DNA of 17,004 nt from an uncultured Collinsella sp. (lineage in GTDB: Bacteria > Actinomycetota > Coriobacteriia > Coriobacteriales > Coriobacteriaceae). Under the pieces are notes generated by a model. That model had not been told where the DNA came from and made no database searches. It saw nothing but the letters and a program-made list of their open reading frames with translations. Made by a program: the position numbers and the translations under genes. The stretch lies in NCBI GenBank assembly GCA_900554495.1, contig USHR01000017.1:1-17004 (forward strand), read 5' to 3'. Below, piece after piece: positions 1 through 7,701 of the stretch; positions within the stretch are counted from its first letter, which is position 1; each line of letters opens with the position of its first letter.

Positions 1-971
1 CGAAGCTCGGGCTCAATACCCAGCTTGCCGCTCTTGATGGCGATGCAGTCGTCGCCCACCGAGAACTGGCAGCCCAAGATGCGGACAAAGCCGCAGCTCT
101 CAGGATCGAAGCCGTCGGTGTTGTGGGAGTTCTTGGGACCCTCGATGGACAGGCAGAGCGCATCGACGTGCTCGCACAGGATGGGGTGGATGTTCCACGC
201 CGGGCTATTGCGCACGGTGAAGCCGGCCAAGCTCACGTTCTCACACTCGGATAGGAAGATCATGCGCGGGCGGGCGACCTCACGGCCCTCCTCCGGGCGA
301 AAGATGTTCTTAAAGTCCTTGTTCCACCAGTTGTCCTCGGCAAAATCAGTCTGACCGTCGATCGCGCCGCGACCATAGATGCACACGTCGTGCACGCTCA
401 GACCCGTAAAGGTAGAGCAGTAGGTCGAGAAGCTCTCGCCCTCCCAGCGGCCCAGGGGCAGCATATCGGTGCCGGCATACCCGGCACCCTCGTTGCCCGT
501 GACCGTGCCCGGAATGTAGGCAAGCGAGGCACGATCGTGGCGGGCCAGCAGCACCGCTCCCTCGGCGAGCTCGATGTTGATATTGCTCTTAAGAAAGAGA
601 GACTTGATGCGATAACTACCGGCGGGGATCAGCACGCGGCCACCCTTGGGGCAGGCCATGATGGCAGCCTGGATGTTGGTGGTGTCATCATGCTCGGCAT
701 CGCCCTTGGCGCCACAGTCGCGAACGTTGATGGTAAAGGGCTCAGCCGGCGTGGTGACACCTACGCTCAGCTCACGCTCGCCACAAACAAAACGAACCAG
801 GTTGCGCTTGCCGGGGGTCAGGCCGTCGACATAGGTCTCGACCGTATTCGTGGTACCGGCGGGCTCGTCGTTGACAAAGATCTCCCACGTATCGGCGCAG
901 GTAAAGTAACCGCCGTCGTCAAGCTCGATAACCGCCGCGCGCGCGTTGCGCCAGATAACGTTCGTCTCCAT
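1..971 (-). CDS. Glycoside hydrolase family 28 (polygalacturonase-like), 3' end cut by window edge
   Basis: Hydrolyses alpha-1,4 links in polygalacturonate or oligogalacturonides. The visible 323 residues start at ATG 969-971 behind a GAGGGAG ribosome site. Residues about 1-85 look like a small beta-sandwich (fibronectin-III-like) domain, as in exo-acting bacterial GH28 enzymes. A right-handed beta-helix entry follows (INVRDCGAKGD). Catalytic motifs NTDGFD (Asp286) and GDDC (Asp307, Asp308) are present, and their 21-residue spacing is the same as in fungal endopolygalacturonases. The later GHG and RIK motifs would lie beyond position 1. There is no signal peptide, so I infer a cytosolic enzyme acting on imported oligomers, probably as an exo-galacturonosidase. 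It lies 115 bp downstream of the GPH transporter and a terminator. Linkage preference (homogalacturonan or rhamnogalacturonan) cannot be read from this part. Confidence 0.9.
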   Translation of the reverse strand, partial: METNVIWRNARAAVIELDDGGYFTCADTWEIFVNDEPAGTTNTVETYVDGLTPGKRNLVRFVCGERELSVGVTTPAEPFTINVRDCGAKGDAEHDDTTNIQAAIMACPKGGRVLIPAGSYRIKSLFLKSNINIELAEGAVLLARHDRASLAYIPGTVTGNEGAGYAGTDMLPLGRWEGESFSTYCSTFTGLSVHDVCIYGRGAIDGQTDFAEDNWWNKDFKNIFRPEEGREVARPRMIFLSECENVSLAGFTVRNSPAWNIHPILCEHVDALCLSIEGPKNSHNTDGFDPESCGFVRILGCQFSVGDDCIAIKSGKLGIEPEL

Positions 972-1018
972 GGGTTTCTCCCTCAAAAAGATGCTCTAAA
1001 GGCAAATTGTACGCTGTT

Positions 1019-1063
1019 GAAAAAGGGCCGTGCCTGCCGGCGGAATTCCGGTGGCACGGCCCT
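1019..1063 (-). terminator. Intrinsic terminator after the GPH transporter
   Basis: The 11-bp arms AGGGCCGTGCC (1024-1034) and GGCACGGCCCT (1053-1063) are perfectly complementary. On the minus strand the stem is followed by TTTTTC. The loop contains the palindrome CGGAATTCCG. It sits just past the transporter stop codon and ahead of the GH28 gene, so that gene depends on read-through or on a short promoter inside 972-1018 (a TACAAT-like box at 1006-1011, minus strand). Confidence 0.8.
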
Positions 1064-1086
1064 GTGATTTGGACGATATGTCGGCC

Positions 1087-2646
1087 TTACTCGGCGGGGG
1101 TTACGCTACCGTCCTGGAAGCCAACGTTGTTGTGGGCAAAGCAGTCCTCGTACTTAAAGCCGGAGAGCTCCTCGCAAAGCGCCTTGACCTCGGGCTTGAC
1201 GTCGGCCATCTTGCCACCCTCCTTGACGCGGTGAATCTCGTCGCAAAGGATGTCGCACTGCTCCTTGTCGATCTTGATGCCGCGGGCAAGGACGGCCGCA
1301 AGCAGGAAGAAGCCGGCGCAGCCGATGATCATGTAGCCGCAGATATACAGAGGCACGGTAGCGGGCTGGGTCACGGCGTCGCTATTGCCGGCGGTCTGAA
1401 TGAAGCCGGAGGCAGCAAGGACGATAGCCCACACGTTGACGGCGATAGCCTGGGCGATCTGCTGGCAGAGCTGCTGCGCGGAGCTGTAGATGCCCTCGCG
1501 ACGACGCAGGGTGATGAGTTCATCGACATCGGGGATGTAGTTGAGCAGAACATCGGGCAGGTACTGGAAGCCGACGTAGAAGAACTTCCAGATGGCGAAG
1601 ATGATGGGGTAGGCGATCATGGCGATGGCGACCGTGGAGGTGCCGTTGATCTGACCAAAGGCGAAGTAGTTGTAGGCAATGATGCACGCAGCGCAACCGG
1701 CATTTGCGAGGTACCAAGACTTGTGGAAGCCCTTCTTGGCCATGAGGGCGACCCAGATGGCGGTGCAGACGATAGCGACGACCTTGCCAGGCATCTCCAT
1801 CACGGACTCGTAGGACTTAGGAATCTGCAGGCAGTAGACGATGAAGAAGGACAGGCAGGCAGACCAGCAGGCAGCAGCAAGCTTCGTGGAGACCTGTGCA
1901 TACAGGACCTTGCGGAAGGACTTGTTGCGGAAGGTGGAGATAACGTCGATGAAGAACTTCTTGATGCCCTCGCCGACGCTCTCGATCTTCTCCTGAGCGA
2001 CCTCCTCGGGGGTGTGCTCCCACGTGGACAGGTACACGCAGAGCAGCGAGATTGCCATGACCGAAGCGTTGATCGTAGCGATGATGAAGTAGCTAAACGG
2101 GTTGGTCTCGCCGAAGGTGCCAAAGCCAAAGCCGACGAGTGCTGCCATCAGGAAGCCGGCGGCGTTACCAAAGAGATGCTTGTAGCCGGTAAGGTACGTA
2201 CGCTCCTTAAAGTCGTCGGTCATCTCGATGGTAAGCGGCGACAGGTTGGCGGTGCAGAACGTGTACGCGACGTTGTAGATCAGGTACAGCACAAAGTAGT
2301 ACGGGAAGCCAAACGGCGTAGCCACGAAGATGAGCGGCTCGGCGATCATCATCGGGATGGCCAGCAAGATCCAGAAACGACGACGACCAAAGATGCGGCC
2401 AATCTTGGTGGCATAGAAGTTATCGGCCACAAAGCCCATCAGCGGGCAAAGAATGGCGTTGACATAGATGGCAAACGAGCTGATCAGTGCAGCCTCGCCT
2501 GCGGACAGGCCACACTCCGTGGACAGGAACAGCACCATGTAGCTGTGCGTAAAGGTCAGGGCACCGGAATTGAGCATACCGCCCATACCAAAGCCCAAGC
2601 GCGTCCAGAATGTGATCTTACGCTTTTTTCCGATCTTATTAGTCAT
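1087..2646 (-). CDS. GPH-family (glycoside-pentoside-hexuronide:cation symporter) MFS transporter, likely galacturonide uptake
   Basis: A 519-residue integral membrane protein with about twelve hydrophobic segments. The N-terminus (FWTRLGFGMGGMLNSG) and the loop RIFGRRRFWILLAIP are typical of the GPH family, whose members move sugars with H+ or Na+; oligogalacturonide carriers such as TogT belong to it. The start is ATG 2644-2646 behind AGAGGGAG. An upstream in-frame GTG at 2697 would add 17 polar residues without a clear ribosome site and was rejected. The gene sits between uxaA and a GH28 hydrolase and has its own operator-flanked promoter. Uptake of galacturonate or short oligogalacturonides is inferred from this context; the exact substrate cannot be read from the sequence. 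Confidence 0.88.
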   Translation of the reverse strand: MTNKIGKKRKITFWTRLGFGMGGMLNSGALTFTHSYMVLFLSTECGLSAGEAALISSFAIYVNAILCPLMGFVADNFYATKIGRIFGRRRFWILLAIPMMIAEPLIFVATPFGFPYYFVLYLIYNVAYTFCTANLSPLTIEMTDDFKERTYLTGYKHLFGNAAGFLMAALVGFGFGTFGETNPFSYFIIATINASVMAISLLCVYLSTWEHTPEEVAQEKIESVGEGIKKFFIDVISTFRNKSFRKVLYAQVSTKLAAACWSACLSFFIVYCLQIPKSYESVMEMPGKVVAIVCTAIWVALMAKKGFHKSWYLANAGCAACIIAYNYFAFGQINGTSTVAIAMIAYPIIFAIWKFFYVGFQYLPDVLLNYIPDVDELITLRRREGIYSSAQQLCQQIAQAIAVNVWAIVLAASGFIQTAGNSDAVTQPATVPLYICGYMIIGCAGFFLLAAVLARGIKIDKEQCDILCDEIHRVKEGGKMADVKPEVKALCEELSGFKYEDCFAHNNVGFQDGSVTPAE

Positions 2647-2670
2647 CGAGCTCCCTCTCTTTTCTCGATT

Positions 2671-2685
2671 GTCTTGTAACAAGAC
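2671..2685. promoter_or_regulatory. 15-bp perfect palindrome in the transporter 5' leader
   Basis: GTCTTGT-A-ACAAGAC has 7-bp arms around a single base, 25 bp ahead of the transporter start codon. It is unrelated to the LacI-type operator. The core TTGTAACAA resembles GntR-family half-site geometry (GT...AC), so it may be a second regulator's site; that is inference. Confidence 0.4.
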
Positions 2686-2723
2686 AGTTGAGTCCACACT
2701 GACATCTGTCTGCCCAGCGTTCA

Positions 2724-2739
2724 GGGTGAACGTTTAGTT
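2724..2739. promoter_or_regulatory. LacI-type operator, transporter promoter, proximal
   Basis: GGGTGAACGTTTAGTT, core TGAACGTTTA. The left half matches the perfect 7695-7710 site; the right half differs at a few positions. It lies directly downstream of the proposed -10 box (2740-2745, minus strand), so bound protein would cover the transcription start. Its centre is 40 bp from the next site. Confidence 0.65.
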
Positions 2740-2770
2740 AGATTATGCGCGATTGCTTACGACAGGTGAA
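2740..2770 (-). promoter_or_regulatory. Proposed promoter of the GPH transporter
   Basis: On the minus strand, TTCACC at 2765-2770 (inside the second operator) and TAATCT at 2740-2745 are separated by 19 bp. The -10 abuts the first operator. The same arrangement occurs at the uxaC promoter, which is the main support; the -35 match and the long spacer are weak by themselves. Confidence 0.4.
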
Positions 2771-2779
2771 CGTTCACTT
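2764..2779. promoter_or_regulatory. LacI-type operator, transporter promoter, over the -35 region
   Basis: AGGTGAACGTTCACTT contains the perfect 12-bp palindrome GTGAACGTTCAC with a central CG, as is usual for LacI-family operators. It differs from the 7695-7710 site by one base. It overlaps the proposed -35 of the transporter promoter. Confidence 0.75.
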
Positions 2780-2884
2780 GAATAATATCCTTGAACGGTC
2801 GATTTTTACCGCTGAACGGACACAATTGAGATCCTCACACCTATTTTCTGCTGGTAAAGGTGCCATGCTGGACAGCCATGAGAT

Positions 2885-2900
2885 AGGTGAACGTTTATCA
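2885..2900. promoter_or_regulatory. LacI-type operator, upstream auxiliary copy
   Basis: AGGTGAACGTTTATCA has a perfect left half and a degenerate right half. It lies 121 bp upstream of the promoter-proximal pair, between the uxaA terminator and the transporter promoter. It could serve as an auxiliary site for looping. Between it and the pair are two further half-sites, TGAACGG at 2792-2798 and 2813-2819. Confidence 0.6.
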
Positions 2901-2932
2901 GACATACCAACATATTCACTTAACCATGAAAC

Positions 2933-2967
2933 GAAAAGGCCCCGCCGGGAACACTCCCGATGGGGCC
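2933..2967 (-). terminator. Intrinsic terminator after uxaA
   Basis: Arms 2938-2950 (GGCCCCGCCGGGA) and 2955-2967 (TCCCGATGGGGCC) pair over 13 positions with two wobble pairs and a 4-nt loop. On the minus strand TTTTCG follows. It closes the uxaC-uxaB-uxaA unit and separates it from the transporter, which has its own promoter. Confidence 0.8.
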
Positions 2968-3001
2968 GATGACATCTCGCTATGCTTGGGCGCACTTGCC
3001 G

Positions 3002-4486
3002 CTACAAGCAGACGCCGTCCTTCCAGATACTGATCTCGTGACAGCCACGGCGCTCAGCACTCGTGAGCTTACCGCTCGCCGTCTCCAGCACCAGCTGGTA
3101 CAGATCGTGGGCAGCCTCGTCGAGCGTGCGCTCACCCGTGGCAATCACGCCAGCGTTAAAGTCCATCCAGTTGGCCTTGTGGTCGCACAAACGCTGATTG
3201 GTGAACACCTTGAGGGTAGGCGCCGGCGCGCCAAACGGTGTGCCGCGGCCGGTCGAGAACAGAATCACGTGGCAGCCGGCAGCCGTCAACGCCGTGGTGG
3301 ATACCATGTCGTTGCCCGGACCGCACAGCATGTTCAGGCCGTGTTTATTTGCCTGGCCGGCATACGGCAGCACGTCGACGATGGGGGCAGATCCGCCCTT
3401 TTGCACGCAGCCGCAGCTCTTGTCCTCGAGCGTGGTAATACCGCCGTCCTTGTTGCCGGGACTCGGGTTCTCATAAACGACCTCGCCGTGGCTAATAAAG
3501 TAGTCCTTAAATCCATTGAGCATGTCGGAGGCAGCGTTAAAGACCTGCTCGTTCTCGCAACGGTCGAGCAGGATGCTCTCCGCGCCAAACATCTCGGGCA
3601 CCTCGGTAAGCACCGACGTGCCGCCACGGGCGACGACCATATCGCTCACGCGACCGATCGTGGGGTTGGCGGTAATGCCCGAAAGACCGTCGGAGCCGCC
3701 GCACTTAAGACCAATAACCAGCTCGGAGGCCAAAATGGGCTCACGCTTGGCTTGCTTTGCCAGGTCTGCCAGCTCGGCCAGAATCTTGTGGCCCTCGACC
3801 TGCTCGTCGGCTACATCCTGGCAGGTGAGAAAGCGAACGCGCTCGTGATCGAAGTCACCGAGCTCGTCGAGCACCTGCTGGTGCGTGCAGTTCTCGCAAC
3901 CGAGCGACAGGAATAGCACGCCGGCCGCATTAGGATGACGCGAGAGCGCCACCAGCAGACGACGCGTCTGGGCATGGTCGGCGCCGGTCTGCGAGCAGCC
4001 AAAGGGATGCGGGAAGTAGTAAACACCCTCCAGCGAGCCATCGACCAGATCCTGGGCCTGCTCACACATGGCACGGGCGACTTCGTTGACACAGCCGACC
4101 GTGGGGATGATCCACAGCTCGTTGCGCGTCGCGGCACGACCGTCGGCGCGGCGGAACCCCATAAAGGTCTCGGGCTCAACCGGCTCAACGACCGGATGTG
4201 TGGGGTTGTAGGTATACTCGACCTCGCCCGAAAGGTTGGTCTTCACATTGTGCGTGTGGAGCCACTGACCGGGCTGGACATCGCCCGTCACATGACCGAT
4301 AGGAAGGCCGTACTTAATGACGTCCTCGCCGGCGGCAATCGAGCGCACAGCCATCTTGTGGCCTTGCGGAATATCCTCTGCGGCCACGACCTCGCCCACC
4401 CCGGGAACCGCGACGGCAGTGCCCTTGGCAAGCGGCGACAGCGCAACGATCACGTTATCGGCCGGATTGATCTGGATAGTATTCAT
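3002..4486 (-). CDS. uxaA: Altronate dehydratase UxaA
   Basis: Dehydrates D-altronate to 2-keto-3-deoxygluconate, the third step of galacturonate breakdown. The 494 residues match the usual full length (about 495). An N-terminal SAF domain (about 1-95, with HTHN at 77-80) is followed by the galactarate/altronate dehydratase domain. Conserved segments are PFGCSQTG (161-168), LGCENCTHQQ (195-204), LKCGGSDGLSG (260-270), SCGCVQKGG (357-365) and STGRGTPFGAP (411-421). Members of this family use a metal, and the conserved cysteines fit that. The start is ATG 4484-4486 with AGGA upstream. It is the last gene of uxaC-uxaB-uxaA, 81 bp after uxaB, and a terminator follows. Galactarate dehydratase (GarD) is the alternative, but the flanking uxaB and uxaC favour UxaA. 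Confidence 0.95.
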   Translation of the reverse strand: MNTIQINPADNVIVALSPLAKGTAVAVPGVGEVVAAEDIPQGHKMAVRSIAAGEDVIKYGLPIGHVTGDVQPGQWLHTHNVKTNLSGEVEYTYNPTHPVVEPVEPETFMGFRRADGRAATRNELWIIPTVGCVNEVARAMCEQAQDLVDGSLEGVYYFPHPFGCSQTGADHAQTRRLLVALSRHPNAAGVLFLSLGCENCTHQQVLDELGDFDHERVRFLTCQDVADEQVEGHKILAELADLAKQAKREPILASELVIGLKCGGSDGLSGITANPTIGRVSDMVVARGGTSVLTEVPEMFGAESILLDRCENEQVFNAASDMLNGFKDYFISHGEVVYENPSPGNKDGGITTLEDKSCGCVQKGGSAPIVDVLPYAGQANKHGLNMLCGPGNDMVSTTALTAAGCHVILFSTGRGTPFGAPAPTLKVFTNQRLCDHKANWMDFNAGVIATGERTLDEAAHDLYQLVLETASGKLTSAERRGCHEISIWKDGVCL

Positions 4487-4524
4487 TACAAATGGTCCTA
4501 ACCCTACAGGTTGAGCAGAAGTCG

Positions 4525-4556
4525 AGACGCGGGCACGCCGTCCCGCGCCCGCGTCT
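4525..4556 (-). other. GC-rich stem-loop between uxaB and uxaA
   Basis: AGACGCGGGC (4525-4534) and GCCCGCGTCT (4547-4556) are perfect 10-bp complements around a 12-nt loop. No T-run follows on the minus strand, so it is not a standard terminator. It probably acts as an mRNA processing or stability element, or a partial pause, between the two genes. Confidence 0.5.
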
Positions 4557-4567
4557 GCGCCGGAAAT

Positions 4568-6082
4568 TTACGCCTGAGCGTTGGCGAAGGCCTGCTTGGC
4601 GCCCTCGGCACGCACGACAGCGAGCGCGCTGACGACAAACTCCTCAAGACCTGCGATCTGCGTAAGGTCCTCGCCCCACATCTGCTCGTTGGTGAGCACG
4701 TCGTGCACCAGCTGGGCATCGTCGGCGCCGGCATGGGCGGCGTAGAAGTCGAGCACGAAGGCGTCGTCCTGAGCGGTGTACTCGGTGCCGTCGGAGCGAC
4801 GCAGGTGCAGGCCGTCGCCCTCGCGGGACACGAGCTCCTGCGTGTAGAAGGAGATGAGCGTAGCGAGGCTCGTCGCCAGGCACTTGGGCAGGTTGCCGGT
4901 CTCGGCAACGTAGTCCTTGAGCGTGGGCAGGTCACGAGCGCGCCACTTAGCCGTGGAGTTGAGGCAGATGGAGAGCAGCGCATGATCAATAAACGGGTTG
5001 TCGAAGCGGTTTTCGACGGCGGCGGCAAAGGCCTTGCAGTCCTCGACATCCAAGTCGGCGGCAAGCGTCGGAATGACCTCGTCGTAGAGCATGGTGTTCA
5101 TGAAGCCGCGAATGGTCTCGTCATGCATGCAGTCGCGCACGATATCAAAGCCGGCAACCCAGGAACCCGGAACGAAGGCGGTATGGGCACCGTTGAGGAT
5201 GCGGACCTTGCGCTTTTTGTACGGGGTGACGTCGGGAGTCACAAAGACACCCGGAAGACCAGCCTTCACAAAGGGAAGCTTCTCGGCAAGCGACTCGTCG
5301 CCCTGGATGCCCCACATCTGGAAGGGCTCGCGCACGGCCAGGAAGGGATCCTCGTAGCCCAGACGCTCGGCAACCGCCGCGGCCTCCTTAGGATCGCGGA
5401 TGCGGCCGGGGACGATGGTGTCGACGAGCGTGGTGCAGACGGTGCAGTCGTTAGCCATCCACTGCGCAAACTCGTCCTCCCAGCCCCAGTCGCTCACATA
5501 CTGGTTCATGATGCGCAGCAACTCCTCGCCGTTGTGATCGATGAGCTCGCAGGCGAGGACGATGACGCCCGGCTTACCGGCAGCCCAGCGGGTGTGGAGC
5601 ACCTGGGCAAGCTTGGCGGGGAAGCTCGCGGGTGGCATGTCGTCGGCCTTGCAGGACGGGTCATAGGCGATACCGGCCTCGGTGGTGTTGGAGACGATGA
5701 TCTCTAGGTCGTCGGAGACGGCGACCTCCATCATGGCGCGGTAGTCGTCCTCACGATACGGGTTAAGGCAGCGGCTGCAGGCGCTGATCACGCGGGACTC
5801 GTCAACCGTGTTGCCGTTCTCCTTGCCGCGCACCAGCACGGTGTACAGGTCGTCCTGGGCATTGATACCGTCGGCAAAGCCAAAGGCACCGTTGATGGGC
5901 TGCACCATGACGACCTTGCCGTTCCAGCCGGTGGCCTCGTTGCCCATGTCAAAGAAACGGTCGACGAAGGCGCGCAGGAAATTGCCCTCGCCAAACTGCA
6001 GAACCTTCTCGGGAGCATCCTTGGGCAGCAAATAGCCCTTGTAGCCGATCTTCTCGAGCGCATCGTAGCTGATGTTCTCCAT
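4568..6082 (-). CDS. uxaB: Tagaturonate reductase UxaB (altronate oxidoreductase)
   Basis: An NADH-dependent cytosolic enzyme that reduces D-tagaturonate to D-altronate, the second step of galacturonate breakdown. The 504 residues belong to the mannitol/uronate long-chain dehydrogenase family. The N-terminal nucleotide-binding signature QFGEGNFLRAF is at 29-39, and SNTTEAGIAY at 131-140. CELIDHNG is at 178-185, and the catalytic-domain signature KVRILNGAHT (292-301) contains the family's conserved Lys/Asn/His region. The start is ATG 6080-6082 behind AAGGAG. It lies between uxaC (94 bp upstream) and uxaA (81 bp downstream). Fructuronate reductase (UxuB) is a related alternative, but no UxuA-type mannonate dehydratase is present, whereas UxaA follows directly. 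Confidence 0.94.
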   Translation of the reverse strand: MENISYDALEKIGYKGYLLPKDAPEKVLQFGEGNFLRAFVDRFFDMGNEATGWNGKVVMVQPINGAFGFADGINAQDDLYTVLVRGKENGNTVDESRVISACSRCLNPYREDDYRAMMEVAVSDDLEIIVSNTTEAGIAYDPSCKADDMPPASFPAKLAQVLHTRWAAGKPGVIVLACELIDHNGEELLRIMNQYVSDWGWEDEFAQWMANDCTVCTTLVDTIVPGRIRDPKEAAAVAERLGYEDPFLAVREPFQMWGIQGDESLAEKLPFVKAGLPGVFVTPDVTPYKKRKVRILNGAHTAFVPGSWVAGFDIVRDCMHDETIRGFMNTMLYDEVIPTLAADLDVEDCKAFAAAVENRFDNPFIDHALLSICLNSTAKWRARDLPTLKDYVAETGNLPKCLATSLATLISFYTQELVSREGDGLHLRRSDGTEYTAQDDAFVLDFYAAHAGADDAQLVHDVLTNEQMWGEDLTQIAGLEEFVVSALAVVRAEGAKQAFANAQA

Positions 6083-6112
6083 CTATGTGTCTCCTTAGAT
6101 GTTTGTTAGCGT

Positions 6113-6150
6113 GCAAGCAAAACGGGGCTCCGCGTGTGGCAACGGCGCCC
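6113..6150 (-). terminator. Weak terminator-like hairpin between uxaC and uxaB
   Basis: On the minus strand GGGCGCCG (6143-6150) pairs with CGGAGCCC (6125-6132) with one mismatch and a 10-nt loop. CGTTTTGCTTGC follows. The stem and T-run are imperfect, so partial termination or 3'-end protection of uxaC mRNA is more likely than a full stop, because uxaB has no obvious promoter of its own. Confidence 0.35.
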
Positions 6151-6176
6151 AGGGTTCGATGTGATTCGATGCGGGC

Positions 6177-7604
6177 TTAGGCCTCGTCGGTGTCCAGGTC
6201 AAAGCCAAAGTAGCGGACCGCATTGTTGTAGCTGATGTCGCGCACGATACTGCCCAGCAGCTCCATGTCGGCCGGGTACTTGCCCTGCTCGACCCACTCG
6301 CCGATCACGCTGCACAGCACGCGACGGAAGTACTCGTGGCGCGGATAGGACAGGAAAGAGCGGGAGTCGGTAAGCATGCCCACAAAGTTGCCCAGGACGC
6401 CCTCGTTAGCCAGAGCCGTGAGTTGCTCGCGCATGCCGACCTCGTTGTCGTTGAACCACCAGGCGGAGCCGTTCTGGATCTTACCGGCGGTCGGAGCCTC
6501 CTGGAAGCAGCCCATGACGGTATCGATCATGGTGTTATCGATGGGGTTCAGGCTGTACAGAATGGTCTTGGGCAGGCCGCAGGTCTCCTGAATGGAGTTG
6601 AGGAAATCGGCAAGCTGGTCGGACGGCGTGTAGTTGGAGATGCAATCGTAGCCGGTATCGGGACCGAGCTTGGCAAACATGGCGCGGTTGTTGTCGCGCT
6701 TGCAGCCAAAGTGCAGCTGCATGGCCCAGCCCAGACGGACATACTCGCCGGCAACGAACTGCATAAAGGCAGTCTTGTACTTGAGGACCTCTTCCTCGGT
6801 AAGCGGCTCGGCAGCCAGACCCTTGGCAAAGATAGCCTCGATCTCGTCGGCGGTAGCCGGGACGTACATAACGTAGTCGAGTGCGTGGTCGGAGGCGCGG
6901 CAGCCCAGCTCGTGAGCAACGTCGTAGCGCTTGGAAATGGCAGCCTTCATGCCCTCAAAGTCGCTGACCTCGACGCCGGCAACCTCGGAAAGGTGCTTGC
7001 AGTAGTCGGCAAACTCCTGGCCGCGCTCGATGCGCAAAGCGGCATCGGGGCGCATGGCGGGAACGACCTGAACGTCAAAGCTGTCGTCGGCGGCAATCTT
7101 CTTGTGCCACTCAAAGCTGTCGGCGGGGTCGTCGGTAGTGCAGATCATGCGGACGTTGGACTGCTTGATCAGGTTGCGGCAGGTGAAACTGGCCTCGGCG
7201 AGCTTGGCGTTGGCAAGGTCCCAGACCTCCTGGGCAGTCTTGCCGTTGAGGACGCCCTCGTAGCCAAAGTAGCGCTTAAGCTCCAGGTGGCTCCACTCAA
7301 AGACGGGGTTGCCAACGCAGCGACCCAGGGTCTCGGCCCACTTTTGGAACTTCTCGCGAGCAGGGGCGTCGCCAGTGATAAAACGCTCGTCGACGCCGTT
7401 GGCACGCATCAGGCGCCACTTGTAGTGGTCGCCGCCCAGCCAAACCTCGGTGATGTTCTCGAAACGCTTGTCCTCCCAAATCTCCTTAGGAGAAATGTGG
7501 CAGTGATAGTCGACGATGGGCATGCCCTCGGCAAAGTTGTGGAACAGCTCCTCGCCGGTCTTGGTGCTCAGCAGGAAATCCTGATCGTCCATGAAGTTTT
7601 TCAT
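6177..7604 (-). CDS. uxaC: Uronate isomerase UxaC
   Basis: Isomerises D-galacturonate to D-tagaturonate (and D-glucuronate to D-fructuronate), the first intracellular step. The 475 residues are close to the E. coli length of 470. It is an amidohydrolase-fold TIM barrel with metal-site DYHCH at 32-36. Other conserved segments are LGGDHYKWRLMRANGV, TTDDPADS, SDHALDYVMY, AWWFND and LTDSRSFLSYPRHEYFRR. The start is ATG 7602-7604 (MKNFMDDQDFLL) with AAAGGGG upstream. An upstream in-frame extension to 7673 would run through the operator and was rejected. It is the first gene of the uxaC-uxaB-uxaA unit and is preceded by two palindromic operators that flank the probable promoter. Confidence 0.96.
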   Translation of the reverse strand: MKNFMDDQDFLLSTKTGEELFHNFAEGMPIVDYHCHISPKEIWEDKRFENITEVWLGGDHYKWRLMRANGVDERFITGDAPAREKFQKWAETLGRCVGNPVFEWSHLELKRYFGYEGVLNGKTAQEVWDLANAKLAEASFTCRNLIKQSNVRMICTTDDPADSFEWHKKIAADDSFDVQVVPAMRPDAALRIERGQEFADYCKHLSEVAGVEVSDFEGMKAAISKRYDVAHELGCRASDHALDYVMYVPATADEIEAIFAKGLAAEPLTEEEVLKYKTAFMQFVAGEYVRLGWAMQLHFGCKRDNNRAMFAKLGPDTGYDCISNYTPSDQLADFLNSIQETCGLPKTILYSLNPIDNTMIDTVMGCFQEAPTAGKIQNGSAWWFNDNEVGMREQLTALANEGVLGNFVGMLTDSRSFLSYPRHEYFRRVLCSVIGEWVEQGKYPADMELLGSIVRDISYNNAVRYFGFDLDTDEA

Positions 7605-7656
7605 CAAACAACCCCTTTGTTTGCGGAGCGGGCGCACAATACGCTCGTCATCCTCT

Positions 7657-7672
7657 AGGTGAACGTTCACCA
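7657..7672. promoter_or_regulatory. LacI-type operator, uxaC promoter, proximal
   Basis: AGGTGAACGTTCACCA has a perfect 14-bp palindrome core (GGTGAACGTTCACC). It lies 53 bp ahead of the uxaC start, directly downstream of the proposed -10, so it covers the expected transcription start. Its centre is 38 bp from the next copy. Confidence 0.8.
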
Positions 7673-7701
7673 TACTAATCCATTACGACTCAAAAGGTGA
7701 A
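7672..7701 (-). promoter_or_regulatory. Proposed promoter of uxaCBA
   Basis: On the minus strand, TTCACC at 7696-7701 and TAGTAT at 7672-7677 are separated by 18 bp. The -35 lies inside one operator and the -10 touches the other, matching the arrangement at the transporter promoter. Confidence 0.45.

Noticed and set aside
1030..2679. Long plus-strand reading frame of 549 codons opposite the transporter
   Set aside because: It is antisense to a clear GPH membrane protein, has a low-complexity Asp/Gly/Val-rich translation without domains, and is typical of high-GC codon shadows.
2697..2697. Upstream GTG start for the transporter
   Set aside because: It would add 17 polar residues encoded across the 2671-2685 palindrome, and a better ribosome site serves ATG 2646.
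6336..7658. Plus-strand reading frame of 440 codons opposite uxaC
   Set aside because: It is a shadow of a conserved enzyme gene, with no ribosome site or family resemblance.
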